64,000 nt of DNA from assembly GCA_963575745.1 (NCBI GenBank), contig CAUYUJ010014318.1, positions 246,366 through 310,365 on the forward strand, written 5' to 3'. The notes beneath the pieces are model-generated. The model worked only from the letters and a program-made list of their open reading frames with translations. It searched no databases and was not told the DNA's origin. This document shows positions 43,691-54,407 of the stretch, piece after piece. The position numbers and the translations under genes were made by a program. This DNA comes from Prorocentrum cordatum (Eukaryota; Sar; Dinophyceae; Prorocentrales; Prorocentraceae). Position 1 is the first letter of the stretch. Every line of letters begins with the position of its first letter.

Positions 43691-46072
43691 CGAAGGACCC
43701 AACCATATGCAATTGTGAATACCGCAATTGTGAATATCTTCTTCGGTGGCCTCCCTATGGGGCCACGAAGCGTGTGAGGGGTGTGCCGAAATGGGTGCGC
43801 GGGACGCGTGCGGGCCCACTCACTGGGACCTTCAGTAGAGCTCCCTATGGGGCCACGAAACGTGTGAGGGGTGTGCCGAAAGGGGCGTGCGGGACGCATG
43901 CGGGCACACCCACTGGGACCTTCGGTGGAGCTCGCTATGGGGCCACGAAGCGTGTGAGGGGTGTGCCGAAATCGGTGTGCGGGACGCATGCGGGCACACC
44001 CACTGGGGCCTTCGGTGGAGCTCCCTATGGGACCACGAAACGTGTGACGGGTCACGAAACGCGTGAGGGGTGTGCCGATATGGGTGTGCGGGACGCATGC
44101 GGGCACACCCACTGGGGCCTTCGGTGGAGCTCCCTATGGGGCCACGAAACGTGTGAAGAGCATGCCGACATGGGTGTGCGGGACGCATGCGGGCACACCC
44201 AGTGGTACCTTCGGCGGAGCTCCCTATGGGGCCACGAAACGTGTGAGGGGTGTGCCGAATTGGGTGTGCGTGACGCATGCGGGCGGCAGCACTGGGGCCT
44301 TCGGCGGGCCTATCGTGTGCTCTCCCTATGGGGCCACGAAACGTGTGAGGGGTGTGCCGAATTGGGTGTGGGTGACGCATGCGGGCGGCAGCACTGGGGC
44401 CTTCGGCGGAGCTCCCTATGGGGCCACGAAACGTGTGAGGGGTGTGCCGAATTGGGTGTGGGTGACGCATGCGGGCGGCAGCACTGGGGCCTTCGGCGGA
44501 GCTCCCTATGGGGCCACGAAACGTGGTGGTGGGTGCAATTGGGTGTGGGTCCCTGCGGGCGGCAACACTGGGGCCTTCGGCGGAGCTCCTTATGGGGCCA
44601 CGAAACGTGTGAGGGGTGTGCCGAATTGGGTGTGGGTGACGCATGCGGGCGGCACACTGGGGCCTTCGGCGGAGCTCCTATGGGGCCACGAAGCGTGTGA
44701 GGGGGTGGTGCCGAATTGGGTGTGGGTGACGCATGCGGGCGGCAGCACGGGGGCCTTCGGCGGAGCTCCCTATGGGGCCACGAAGCGTGTGAGGGGTGTG
44801 CCGAAGTGGGTGTGGGTGACGCGTGCGTGCGGCAGCACTTGGGCCTTCGGCGGAGCTCCTATGGGGCCACGAAACGTGTGAGGGGTGTGCCGAAGTGGGT
44901 GTGGGTGACGCATGCGGGCGGCAACACTGGGGCCTTCGGCGGAGCTCCTATGGGGCCACGAAACGTGTGAGGGGTGTGCCGAATTGGGTGTGGGTGACGC
45001 ATGCGGGCGGCAACACTGGGGCCTTCGGCGAGCTCCTATGGGGCCACGAAACGTGTGAGGGGTGTGCCGAATTGGGTGTGGGTGACGCATGCGGGCGGCA
45101 GCACTGGGGCCTTCGGCGGAGCTCCTATGGGGCCACGAACGTGTGAGGGGTGTGCGCGAATTGGGGTGGGTGACGCATGCAGCAACACTGGGGCCTTCGG
45201 CGGAGCTTCCTATGGGGCCACGAAGCGTGTGAGGGGTGTGCCGAATTGGGTGTGGGACGCATGCGGGCGGCAGCACTGGGGCCTTCGGCGGAGCTCCCTA
45301 TGGGGCCACGAAACGTGTGAGGGGTGTGCCGAATTGGGTGTGCGTGACGCATGCGGGCGGCAGCACTGGGGCCTTCGGCGGAGCTCCTATGGGGCCACGA
45401 AGCGTGTGAAGGGGTGTGCCGAATTGGGTGTGGGTGACGCATGCGGGCGGCAGCATTGGGGCCTTCGGCGGAGCTCCTATGGGGCCACGAAACGTGTGAG
45501 GGGTGTGCCGAATTGGGTGTGGGTGACGCATGCGGGCGGCAGCACTGGGGCCTTCGGCGGAGCTCCTATGGGGCCACGAAACGTGTGAGGGGTGTGCCGA
45601 ATTGGGTGTGCGTGACGCATGCGGGCGGCAGCACTGGGGCCTTCGGCGGAGCTCCTATGGGGCCACGAAACGTGTGAGGGGTGTGCCGAATTGTTGGGTG
45701 TGGGTGACGCATGCGGGCGGCAGCATTGGGGCCTTCGGCGGAGCTCCCTATGGAGCCACGAAGCGTGTGATGGGGTGTGCCGAATTGGGTGTGGGTGACG
45801 CATGCGGGCGGCAGCACTGGGGCCTTCGGCGGAGCTCTATGGGGCCACGAAGCGTGTGAGGGGTGTGCCGAATTGGGTGTGGGTGACGCATGCGGGCGGC
45901 AACACTGGGGCCTTCGGCGGAGCTCCTTATGGGGCCACGAAACGTGTGAGGGGTGTGCCGAATTGGGTGTGGGTGACGCATGCGGGCGGCAGCAATGGGG
46001 CCTTCGGCGGAGCTCTTATGGGGCCACGAAGCGTGTGAGGGGTGTGCCGAAGTGGGTGTGGGTGACGCGGGG
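43691..46072. repeat. Satellite module B2: ~26 x ~90-bp satellite B
   Basis: The leader CGAAGGACCCAACCAT is as in B1. Units carry GGGGCCTTCGGCGGAGCTCC, TATGGGGCCACGAAACGTG, TGAGGGGTGTGCCGAATTGG and GACGCATGCGGGCGG. Early units are 90 bp and keep one 337-codon frame open. Later units have lost single bases (89 bp and others), which shifts the frame and argues against selection for a protein. Confidence 0.9.
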
Positions 46073-46199
46073 GGGGAGGAGGGGGAGGAGGAGAGGAGAG
46101 GAGAGGAGGAGAGGAGAACGCGGGGCGACGTCTCTTCAAAACGAGGACCCAATACCACAGGATGGTTGGGAATATTCCAAACATATTATTCAAACATGG

Positions 46200-46262
46200 T
46201 CAAACAATAATCAACATTTTTTCGCATATTCCTCCTGTAGAGGGACAGGCCCGACTGAAGTC
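46200..46262 (-). mobile_element. Truncated T-family element (left end, reversed)
   Basis: GCATATTCCTCCTGTAGAGG, GACAGGCCCGACT is the reverse complement of the left end of the 47,307 and 48,091 copies. No matching opposite end lies within 150 bp upstream. Confidence 0.6.
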
Positions 46263-46367
46263 CAAGGGGCCCCCAAGCCCTGGATCCCGGGGGTCCGGTT
46301 CGGGGGTAGGCGGGACGGTTCTCATCCCCCAAGGCTTGCAAACATCTAGCCAGAGGAATCTCGAGGA

Positions 46368-46486
46368 GGGGAGGAGGAGGAGGAGGAGGAGGAGGAGGAG
46401 GAGGAGGAGGAGGAGAGGAGGAGGGGAGGAGGAAGGAGGAGGAGGAGGAGGGAGGAGGGAGAGGAGGAGGGAGGAGGAGGAGGGAG

Positions 46487-46538
<52 letters not shown>

Positions 46539-46748
46539 GAGGAGGAGGAGGGAGGGAGGAGGAGGGGAGGAGGAGAGGAGGAGGAGGAGGAGGAGGAGGA
46601 GGAGGAGGAGGAGGAGGAGGGGGGGGGAGGAGGGAGGAGGAGGAGGAGGAGGAGGAGGAGGAGGAGGAGGAGGGGAGGAGGAGGAGGAGGGGAGGAGGAG
46701 GAGGAGGAGGAGGAGGGAGGAGGAGGAGGAGGAGGAGGAGGAGGCGGA
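46368..46748. repeat. (GGA)n array with a run of about 28 G
   Basis: GGA triplets surround an uninterrupted G run at 46,490-46,517. The run and the flanking GGG blocks have strong quadruplex-forming potential. All frames are homopolymeric. Confidence 0.95.
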
Positions 46749-46942
46749 GGACTGACTTCGGCCGTGAGCCGGTATAGACCCTCTAGCACCTCCCAGGTTG
46801 GGAAGTTGGGGCGCCTTCACTCCGAGCCCCTGGACCGAGCAGACGGCTCCGGTACACCTCGCGCCCATTCCCGATGTCCGCGAGCCCGTCCGCGCTAGAA
46901 GCGTGCGCGCGGGCCACGGGCATCCAGCTTCTCGAAACCGTT

Positions 46943-47117
46943 TTAATCAACCAAAAGCCAAACGACACCACCCCACCCACGGCCCTCCATGTTGCGCTAC
47001 GGCCCATGGGGGGCCGTAGGGCATACCACGCAAAAACCCAGGCCGGAATTCATGGTATATGCTAAGGCCCGTGGGGCCGTAGGTGGGGTGGTGTCGTTTG
47101 CTTCTTGGTCCAATTAG
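46943..47117. mobile_element. Hairpin/MITE-like element H4, arms about 45-50 bp
   Basis: GCCAAACGACACCACCCCAC with CCACGGCC on the left is mirrored by GGCCGTAGGTGGGG, TGGTGTCGTTTGC on the right. The outer parts (ATCAACCAAAAG versus CTTCTTGGTCCAAT) extend the match. An inner palindrome GGCATACCA...TGGTATATGC makes nearly the whole unit self-complementary. Confidence 0.82.
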
Positions 47118-47306
47118 GTCGTTCGTGCATCCTGACAGCTTCGCGCCGCGGCAGAAAGCCGCCACGGCGGAAGGCTTCGCGGCGAGCCGCGGCCTCCGGC
47201 GGGGTCTCCAGGGGCCGTCGAAGAGAGCGGCGGTCAGGAGAGGAGCGGGTCCCTGGGGATGAGAGGTCCAGATCTCGGGGCCGAACGAGAGGGGGGGGGG
47301 ATAGGG

Positions 47307-47468
47307 TTAAGTCGGGCGTATGTCCCTCTACAGGAGGAATATTCCGAAGTAATAAACAACAAATTCCAGGGACGAGTTTCGGAGCATGTCTGATCATTTT
47401 TGGAAATTTTTGGTGTATTTCTTGTTTTTCGTCCAAAATCCCCCTGTAGGGGGACACGCCCGACCGAA
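47307..47468. mobile_element. T-family TIR element T2, 162 bp, 8-bp target duplication GGATAGGG
   Basis: It starts TTAAGTCGGGCGTATGTCCC, TCTACAGGAGGA and ends TCCCCCTGTAGGGGGACACG, CCCGACCGAA. GGATAGGG is repeated exactly at 47,299-47,306 and 47,469-47,476. The interior is AT-rich and too short for a transposase, so it is non-autonomous. Confidence 0.9.
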
Positions 47469-47639
47469 GGATAGGGAAAGGGGGGGTTACGAAATCTGCG
47501 GCATGCAGCTGGTTTCGGCCCCGCCGCCGGGCCCCTTCCTCGATACATGGGCGCCACCCCGGCGCCGGGAGGCGCTGGAAACATCAGCTGCGTGAGCTGC
47601 TTCCCTACCTTATCCTTTGCTATCCCCCCCTTCCGCGCT

Positions 47640-47880
47640 CCTCCGTCCGCGCTCCTCCTCCTCCTCCTCCTCCTCCTCCTCCTCCTCCTCCCTCCCTGTG
47701 CGCCCGAGGCCTCCTTCGCGCTCCTCCTCCTCCTCCTCCTCCTCCTCCTCCTCCTCCTCCTCCTCCGCGGATGCCTCCTCCTCCTCCTCCTCCTCCTCCT
47801 CCTCCTCCTCCTCCTCCTCCTCCTCCTCCTCCTCCTCCTCCTCCTCCTCCTCCTCCTCCTCCTCCTCCTCCTCCTCCCCC
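47640..47880. repeat. (CTC)n triplet array
   Basis: CTC triplets in three runs separated by CTCCCTGTGCGCCCGAGG and CCGCGGATGC. All frames are low-complexity. Confidence 0.95.
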
Positions 47881-48090
47881 GTCGCCCCCCCTCCCGGCAG
47901 ACCTCTGGGGAGCAGCGTGGTGGACAGGGCACGACGTCCTGGGCTCCCGGGGGCTCGCCCGGGCCCCCGGCCTCCCAGCGTTTTCTTGCTGTCGTCGGCC
48001 GCCTTCGGCCTCGCGGGGGGCTGCGCCCTGCTCTCCGGGCGTCGCAGTGCTCTGCCACCGTGCGTGGTCGCCCGCATGCGGGCCCTGGGG

Positions 48091-48248
48091 TTAGGTCGGG
48101 CCTGGCCTTCTGCAGGAGGAATATGCAAAAGCAGTCAAGAGATGGTCTCGTGACGATTTTTGGACCGTTCTTGAACCTCTGAGCTATCTTTTGGCAACTT
48201 TTCATCTTTCGTCCAAAATCGGCCTGTGGGGGGGGCAGGCCGACTTAA
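48091..48248. mobile_element. T-family TIR element T3, 158 bp, 8-bp target duplication CCCTGGGG
   Basis: It starts TTAGGTCGGGCCTGGCCTTC, TGCAGGAGGAATATGC and ends AAAATCGGCCTGTGGGGGG, GGCAGGCCGACTTAA. CCCTGGGG is repeated exactly at 48,083-48,090 and 48,249-48,256. It lies about 620 bp from T2 in the same orientation. Confidence 0.9.
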
Positions 48249-48284
48249 CCCTGGGGCCCTCGCGTAGCGATCCAGCCCGAGCAG

Positions 48285-48620
48285 TGCGGCAGAAAGATGC
48301 GGTCGAGGGCTCCAGTCGTACCTTCTCTTGCGACGTCGTGCAGCGTTTTCGCGACGTCGGATCCTTCACGGCTTGCGGGCTCCAGGGTTGCCAAAGAGAG
48401 ATGCAGGATGAATCGGGCTCCAGGATTGGCAAAGAGAGATACAGGATGAACAGCTTTTGGGGAAGGAAGGGGTCGGGGCTTCCACGCAATGAAGGAGTGG
48501 GGCCCCGAGAGAGACGGTCGGGCCTGAGACCCTGGGAATTCTCCCTGGGCCAGCTCGTCATCCCGAGCCGTTTCTTGCCGGTCCCGGGACTCGTGGAGGG
48601 GGCCCCGTTCCGAGGCCCCT
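48285..48620 (+). repeat. R3 copy 3, a 36-bp duplication and an R1 copy in series
   Basis: GCGGCAGAAAGATGCGGTC, GAGGGCTCCAGTCGTACC and GCGACGTCGGATCC (R3) are followed by a duplicated CAAAGAGAGAT-CAGGATGAA phrase at 48,390-48,450. Then comes CATCCCGAGCCGTTTCTTG, CCGGTCCCGGG (R1) at 48,560-48,600. Confidence 0.6.
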
Positions 48621-48960
48621 GTTCTCCAGGTCCCTTTTCCTTCTTTTCTAATTTCCTGCCGCTTCCCTCGGTAAGCGGGTGCCGGTAGAAGTTCCCGCGC
48701 TCATCTCTATCTTTGCTTCCATCGTCCTAACATCCCCGCCGCCGTTCCCATTCGAGTACTTGCGCGAAGGCGCCAGCACTACGCACTCTGCGTTCCGCGG
48801 GCGCTACCCATATACATACATTTTAATGTGATATGAATACCTGTTGCTACCACTTCGTATTCGACCTCTGAGGTAATACTCGATATCACAAGGAGTACCA
48901 GGATACAGTCCGAGCATCTCTTCTGGGGCGTCCGTACTTAAATATAGAGAGAGAGAGTGT

Positions 48961-48991
<31 letters not shown>

Positions 48992-49575
48992 GCAGAGAGC
49001 GAGAGCGAGCAAGAGAGAGAGAGAGAGACAGGGAGAGAAACAACGAACACATCGGATTGACATGGCTGCGGCCCGCCGTTCCTCCGAGGCCGGTCACCGA
49101 GAGCTGTGTGGGCGCGATCGGGCACCAGCTGTTCCAGGCCCCTCGGGGGGGGCCCCTGCCAGGCATTCGGCGTCTCGAGGAAGTCAAGGCTGAGGCAGTT
49201 GTTACTTCTCGGTCGCTGTGGTCCAGGGCCCCAGGAATGCAACGCAGAGCGCCCAGGATGAGGATCCGGCTCGGGGCAAAGGGTCGGGGACTTCCGCGGG
49301 TCCCGAGGTGACAACAGCTCAAGACGTCGGGTCTCTGGGGTTGGCGGCGCGCACCAGGGGTTGGCGCGAGGGCTTCGGCCTTCTGAGCAGGCGGAAGGGC
49401 CTGCGGGCTTCTGCGAGGGCTTCTTATAATTTGAGGCTGGGGGGTGAGGTGGGAGGGCACCTGCGTTCTGGGAAGTTTCTCCCGCCATTTTGGAAGACCC
49501 CCCTGCCTGACTCCAGATCCGCCGGACTGCGGTTGGATTTTCCTCCAGAGGCTTGTTTTGGATACGTACCCCAGA
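48621..49575. other. Mostly unannotated stretch with a (GA)n tract at 48,946-49,035
   Basis: Apart from the GAGAGA tract, no repeat or gene was recognised. Frames of up to 258 codons on the - strand cross the GA tract and look compositional. Confidence 0.45.
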
Positions 49576-49576
49576 G

Positions 49577-49692
49577 CATGCGAGCAAGTAGGGCCGACAT
49601 TTCCGCATCAGAAAAGTAGGACGGATATTTCCGCAAGCGTATGCCGGAGACAGCGACGGCAAAGTAGGTCGGAAATTTCCGCCCTACTTGCG
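49577..49692. mobile_element. Short TIR element H5, about 30-bp arms
   Basis: GAGCAAGTAGGGCCGACATT, TCCGCAT is mirrored by GGTCGGAAATTTCCGCCCTA, CTTGCG. A third AAAGTAGGACGGATATTTCC copy lies inside in direct orientation. This suggests nested or repeated arms. Confidence 0.7.
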
Positions 49693-49808
49693 AAATCGTC
49701 CGAGGTACCCTGAAGGCCTCCAGAGGCCTCCAGAGACCTCCAGAGACCTCCAGACGTCGGGCTGCTACGTTTTCCTTTTTTCTCAGGTTTTTTGGGGTAC
49801 AGAGAGGT

Positions 49809-49913
49809 GCCGATACCGCTACGAGACCGCGCCCGGGTTTCGCTCCGACCAGAACTTCGAGGAGATTCCAGCCGTGGCGGCGAGGGCTCTCCGGGGCGAG
49901 CAGCCGTATCGGC
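49809..49913 (+). mobile_element. P-family TIR element, copy P2 (inverted relative to the others)
   Basis: GCCGATACCGCTACGAGACC and the right end GCGAGCAGCCGTATCGGC are inverted. The + strand interior encodes SDQNFEEIPAVAARALRGE, 14 of 17 core residues identical to copy P1. It is preceded by a series of CCTCCAGAGACCTCCAGAG phrases at 49,710-49,755. Confidence 0.75.
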
Positions 49914-50198
49914 CTTTTTCTTCGACGTTCTCGGACCCCGGTGGCGAAGTGCACGGGGCGAAAAAGGCAGTCGAGACGTCGAGGCCTCTGGGGGCCCATC
50001 CGAAGGCAGGCCCCCCGTCGCGCTCCCCGGCGAGGTGACAGACTTTTGAGCTGCTGCTGGTGAGGCCACCGAATTCTCCCTGAGCTCGAAGGACTCTGGT
50101 AAAGGCGGCGGCGTTGCTGCCGGATCGTCGTTTACGGAGAACCTCCAAGGTGCGAGTTCTCCAGAAATCTCAGGATGCACTCCTGACAAGAAGTTTGC

Positions 50199-50895
50199 CC
50201 CCCCCCCCCCCCCCCCCCCACGCACCACCCCCTGGTGCGCGCTGCCAGGGAGGGCAGGAGCACGCGGGGGCGCAGCACGGAGGCCGGGGCTGCTTGCAGA
50301 GGGCGCCCGGGAGAGGGCACCAAGGCTCTTCCGACAGGGGCTCCTGCTCCTCCTCCTCTCCTCCTTTTCCTTCTCCTCCTCTCGTCGTCGTCGTCCTCCT
50401 CCTCCTCCTCCTCCCTCCTCCCTCCTCCCTCCTCCTCCTTCTCCTCCTCCTCCTCCTCCTCCTCCTCCTCCGCCTCCTCCTTCTCCGCCTCTCCTCCCTC
50501 CTCCCTCTCCCTCTCACTCCTCCCTCCTCCCCCTCTCCTCCCTCCTCCTCCTCCCTCCTCCCTACCTCCTCCCTCCTCCCTCCTCCCTCCTTCCTCCTCC
50601 CTTCTCCCTCCCTCCCTCCCTTCCTCCCTCCTCCTTCTCCTCCTCCTCCTTGCTCCTCCTCCTCCTCCTCCTCTCCTCGTCCTTCTCTTCCTCCTGCATG
50701 ACACTTTTGGTCAGCAGCGAGGGCGAGCCGGCGGGCAGCGCGTGAATTGGGGCACAGAGGGCAGCTATAGGGAGAAGAGGAGGGCATCCGAGGAGGAGGA
50801 GGAGGAGGAGGACGAGGAGGAGGAGGAGGAGGACGAGGAGGAGGATGAGGAGGAGGAGGAGAAGGAGGAGGAGGAGGATGAGGAGCGCGGAAGGA
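50199..50895. repeat. Poly-C run, (CTC)n-rich tract and opposing (GGA)n array
   Basis: A run of about 21 C at 50,199-50,219 is followed by a pyrimidine-rich CTC/CCT tract at 50,341-50,690, a 100-bp spacer, and a GGA/GAC array at 50,788-50,885. The two arrays are inverted relative to each other. 50,896-51,400 is unannotated apart from a single hairpin-arm relative at 51,335-51,385. Confidence 0.85.
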
Positions 50896-51404
50896 GGCCT
50901 CGGGCGCAGAGAATCGTCGTCACGAGGAGTGCGCAAGTGGCCTCAGGCACTGGAAGCTGGTGTGCAAAGTATGGAAGGCGTGCGGCCATGAGCCATGAGG
51001 CATGACACGAGGTCACTCGTGATTTTGCAGGGCCTGCCAGCTGGTCAGGCCGGCTGTAGTCGTCGCAGTTTCCGCGTAGTCATGGCATCTCGCGGCCACG
51101 TGTGGTATAGCCGCCGCAGGCAGGGAGCTGGGCTTGACTGCCGTAAGCAGGGCGTAGCTTCAAATGCCTTGAGCAGGGCGCGCGTACGTGCTGACGAGTA
51201 GGAGTAGAATCGGACCTCTAAGAAGCGGGTGGCGAGGAAAAGAGGAAGGAGGGAGGCAAGAAGGAACGGCAAGGGCGTGGTGACGCAGGGCGCTCCAAAG
51301 TAAGGGGGCCTTGTCGTCGACGAAGCGATACGCTTTCGAGGGTGCCAACTGTACACCTACACCGATCCTGGCCAGGCGCATCCGGCACCTATATGGTCGA
51401 GGGT

Positions 51405-51827
51405 TTTGGCCCCCCCCCCCCCCCCCTCCAAATGCTAATGCCATCGGCCCCCCCCCCCCCCCCGCGCGATGCCCCCCCCCCCCTGTGGGCGTGGGCGTGG
51501 CGTGATGGCTCCCCCCCCCTGTGGATGTGGTGTGGATGTGGTGTGGGTGTGGAGTGTTGCTGTGGGTGTGTGCGGGGTGACGCCATGGTCCTCCGGCGTG
51601 GGCGTGGCGTGGTGGCTCCCCCCCCCCTGTGGATGTGGTGTGGGTGTGGAGTGTTGCTGTGGGTGTGTGCGGGGTGACGCCATGGTCCTCCTCTGTGGGT
51701 GCGGTGTGGGTGCGGTATTGGCGTCATGTTGACAGCTCTGGTGCTCGACGTCGTCGCCGCCGCCGCTGGTGGTGCCGTCGACGTCGTCGTTGTCGTCGTC
51801 GTCGTTGTCGTCGTCGTTGTTGTCGGT

Positions 51828-51873
<46 letters not shown>

Positions 51874-52140
51874 TTGCCCTCGTCGTCGTCGTCCTCCTCC
51901 TCCTCCTCCTCCTCCTCCTCCGCCCCGCGACCCATCCGCGACCCACCCCGCGACCTACCCGCGACACACCCGCGACACACCCCGCGACCCACCCGCGACC
52001 CACCCGCGACCCACCCCGTGACCCGCCCGCGACCCACCCGCGACCCACTCGCGAGCCACCCGCGACCCACCCGCGACCCACCCCGCGACCCACCCGCGAC
52101 CCACCCGCGACCCACCCGCGACCCACCCCGCGATCCACCC
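51405..52140. repeat. Poly-C runs, GTGGGTGTG duplication, (GTC)n array, (ACCCACCCGCG)n array
   Basis: C runs at 51,408-51,426 and 51,449-51,482 are followed by a roughly 95-bp duplicated CCCCTGTGGATGTGGTGTGG block to 51,720. GTC triplets run at 51,775-51,895 and CTC at 51,893-51,920. Then comes an 11-bp CCACCCGCGAC array to 52,138. 52,140-52,620 has a duplicated TCGGCGCCTGCGG phrase and a CAACAA run. Confidence 0.88.
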
Positions 52141-52634
52141 ACATTACTTTGACGAAAAAATCGGCGCCTGCGGCGGGCTCACTGCCTAATTTGTAATAGT
52201 TCGGCGCCTGCGGAGGGCTTCATCAGAGCCTCGCAGACTGGGACGACGCCACACAACAACAACACCAACACCAACAACAGCAGCAACAACAACAGCAACA
52301 GCAACAATCATTCTAACACTGTTCGCTCTTACTTGCCCGCGTGTCATTCAAAACGAGTTCCCCACACCCTCGATACCCGCCCTTTTTGTCATCGATCCCC
52401 CCCTTTTTGGGGATTCTTTTTCTTTGCGGGGGGCGGCGGGCTTAGACAGGCGGGCAAACCTGAACGGGCGGACAATCCTTCGTGGGCGTACATGTGCCCG
52501 CCATTGGAGTTGGTGTGGGCCCTGCAAAAAGAGGAGGGGGAGAACGAGGGAGAGTGGGAGGAAGGGAGGGGGAGGGACGAAGGAAGAGGGAAACCGCCAG
52601 GAGAGAAGGAGCGGAGAGGGGGGCGGTTGATTAG

Positions 52635-52743
52635 AGGCAGACAGAGAGAGAGAGAGAGAGAGACAGAGAGAGAGAGAGATAAAAAGAGAAAGACAGATGA
52701 GAGAGGTAGAGAAAGAGAGCGAGAGAGAGAGAGAGAGAGAGGG

Positions 52744-52779
<36 letters not shown>

Positions 52780-52960
52780 TAGAGAGAAAGAAAGAGGGAG
52801 GGAGGAGGCAGGAGAGGGGAGGGAGAAGGGAGGAGGGAGAGGAGGGAAAGGGGATAGGGCATAGAGGCATGAGGATGAGGGAAGAGAGGAGGGAGAGAGA
52901 AGTGAGGAGAGGAGGGAGGAGGGAGGATGGAAAGGGAGGAGGAGCAGGAAGGTAAGAGCG
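52635..52960. repeat. (GA)n-rich purine tract
   Basis: AGAGAG repeats with GGGA and AAAG interruptions. The Ser-Leu-rich reverse frames and Arg-Glu-rich forward frames are artefacts. Confidence 0.93.
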
Positions 52961-52969
52961 TGAACGTTC

Positions 52970-53475
52970 GAGGAAGTCCTAGGCGAAAGCGCCGTTCCTG
53001 AAGGAAGTCTCGGGCGGGAGCCCACGACGGGCGGGCGACCCCCTGACGGCCGGGTCGGGCGGGTGGGACATTCAAGCTGGATGCCTGAGTATGGCGAAAG
53101 CGCGATTGCTAAGTAATTTGTAACGGCGTTTTTGGCGCAGCGTGTTTCCTGAGCGTCAGAAGTGCGATTTCTGAAGACATTGCATGGAAGTCACAGGCGA
53201 GAGCGCAATTCCTGAAAAAAATTGAAGGGTTTCTGGCGGGAGCGGGGGTCTTGATTAAGTTGCGAGGAAGTCTTGATTCAGTTGCGAGGAAATCTCAAGC
53301 GGGAGCGCCGTTTCTCAGTGAGTTGTGAGGAAGTCTCAGATGGGAGCGGGGGTCCTGATTAAATTGCGATGAAATTACAGGCGGGAGCACCGATCCTGAG
53401 TAAATTGTGAGGAAGTGTCAGGAGCGGGGGTCCTGAGTAAATTTGGAGGAAGCCTCAGGCGGGAGCCGTTGTTGT
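52970..53475. repeat. Degenerate tandem repeat, unit about 51-55 bp
   Basis: Units contain GAGGAAGTCTCAGGCGGGAG, CGCCGTTCCTGA and GTAAATTGT in order, for example near 53,285, 53,335, 53,385 and 53,435. Age and indels make the period irregular. Confidence 0.85.
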
Positions 53476-53629
53476 TGCAATCCGGGGGGCCACGGGCCCA
53501 GTTTGAGCACAAAGATTTTCCCTGCCCCAAAAACAGGATGCGAGCGTCGAGGGGCACACTTTGATTGAGAAAAAGCAGTATGCACCGGTCAGGGGGGATC
53601 AGCAAAAATTATTCTTCAGCAGTGAGAGT

Positions 53630-54143
53630 TCAACAACAAGAGCAACAACATCAACAACACCAACAACAACACCAACAACACCAACAACACCACCAACAAC
53701 AGCAACAACACCAACAGCAACACCACCACCAACAACAACACCAACAACAACACCACCAATAACAACAGCAACACCAACCACAACATCAACAACAACAACT
53801 ACTACAACAACAACAGCAACACCAACAACAGCAGCAACAACAACAACAGCAGCATCAGTTACAGCAACAGCAACGGCAGCAGCAACAACAAGAGCAACAC
53901 CAACAACAAAACCACCAGCAGTAGTAACGCCAACTCCAACAACAACAATAACACCACCAACAACAGCACCAGCAACAACAACAACGGCAACACCAACAAT
54001 CACAACAACGATACCAACAACAACAGCAACAACCACACCAACAGCAACACTAACAACCGCAACAGCAATAACAACAACAACAGCAACAAGCATCAAGCCA
54101 CAGACAACAAGCACCAAACAACAACAGCAGCAGCAGCAAGAAT
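53630..54143. repeat. Degenerate (CAA)n array
   Basis: CAACAA triplets with ACC, AGC and ACG interruptions over about 510 bp. Thr- and Gln-rich forward frames and a Val-rich reverse frame are all open, which is expected of the repeat. Confidence 0.95.
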
Positions 54144-54407
54144 AATCCACATCGCGGAATCCCACTTCGGCCACGCACCCAGGGACAGTGAGTGACCGCT
54201 CGGCCCCCTCGCTCTGACGTGCCGATTTTCGGGCCCGGGATCGGCCTCGCCAGGGGTCGGTGCAGGCGTACAGTTTTGGCTGCTCTCTGGAAGTAGACCC
54301 CTCGCCCGCGGCAGAGGGCCCGCGGAGGGCCTGCGCTGGCAGGCGGGGCTCGAACGAGGGCGGCACCGCTGGCGGAGAGTCGGCAGAGCGGAGACGGATC
54401 ACCTCAG

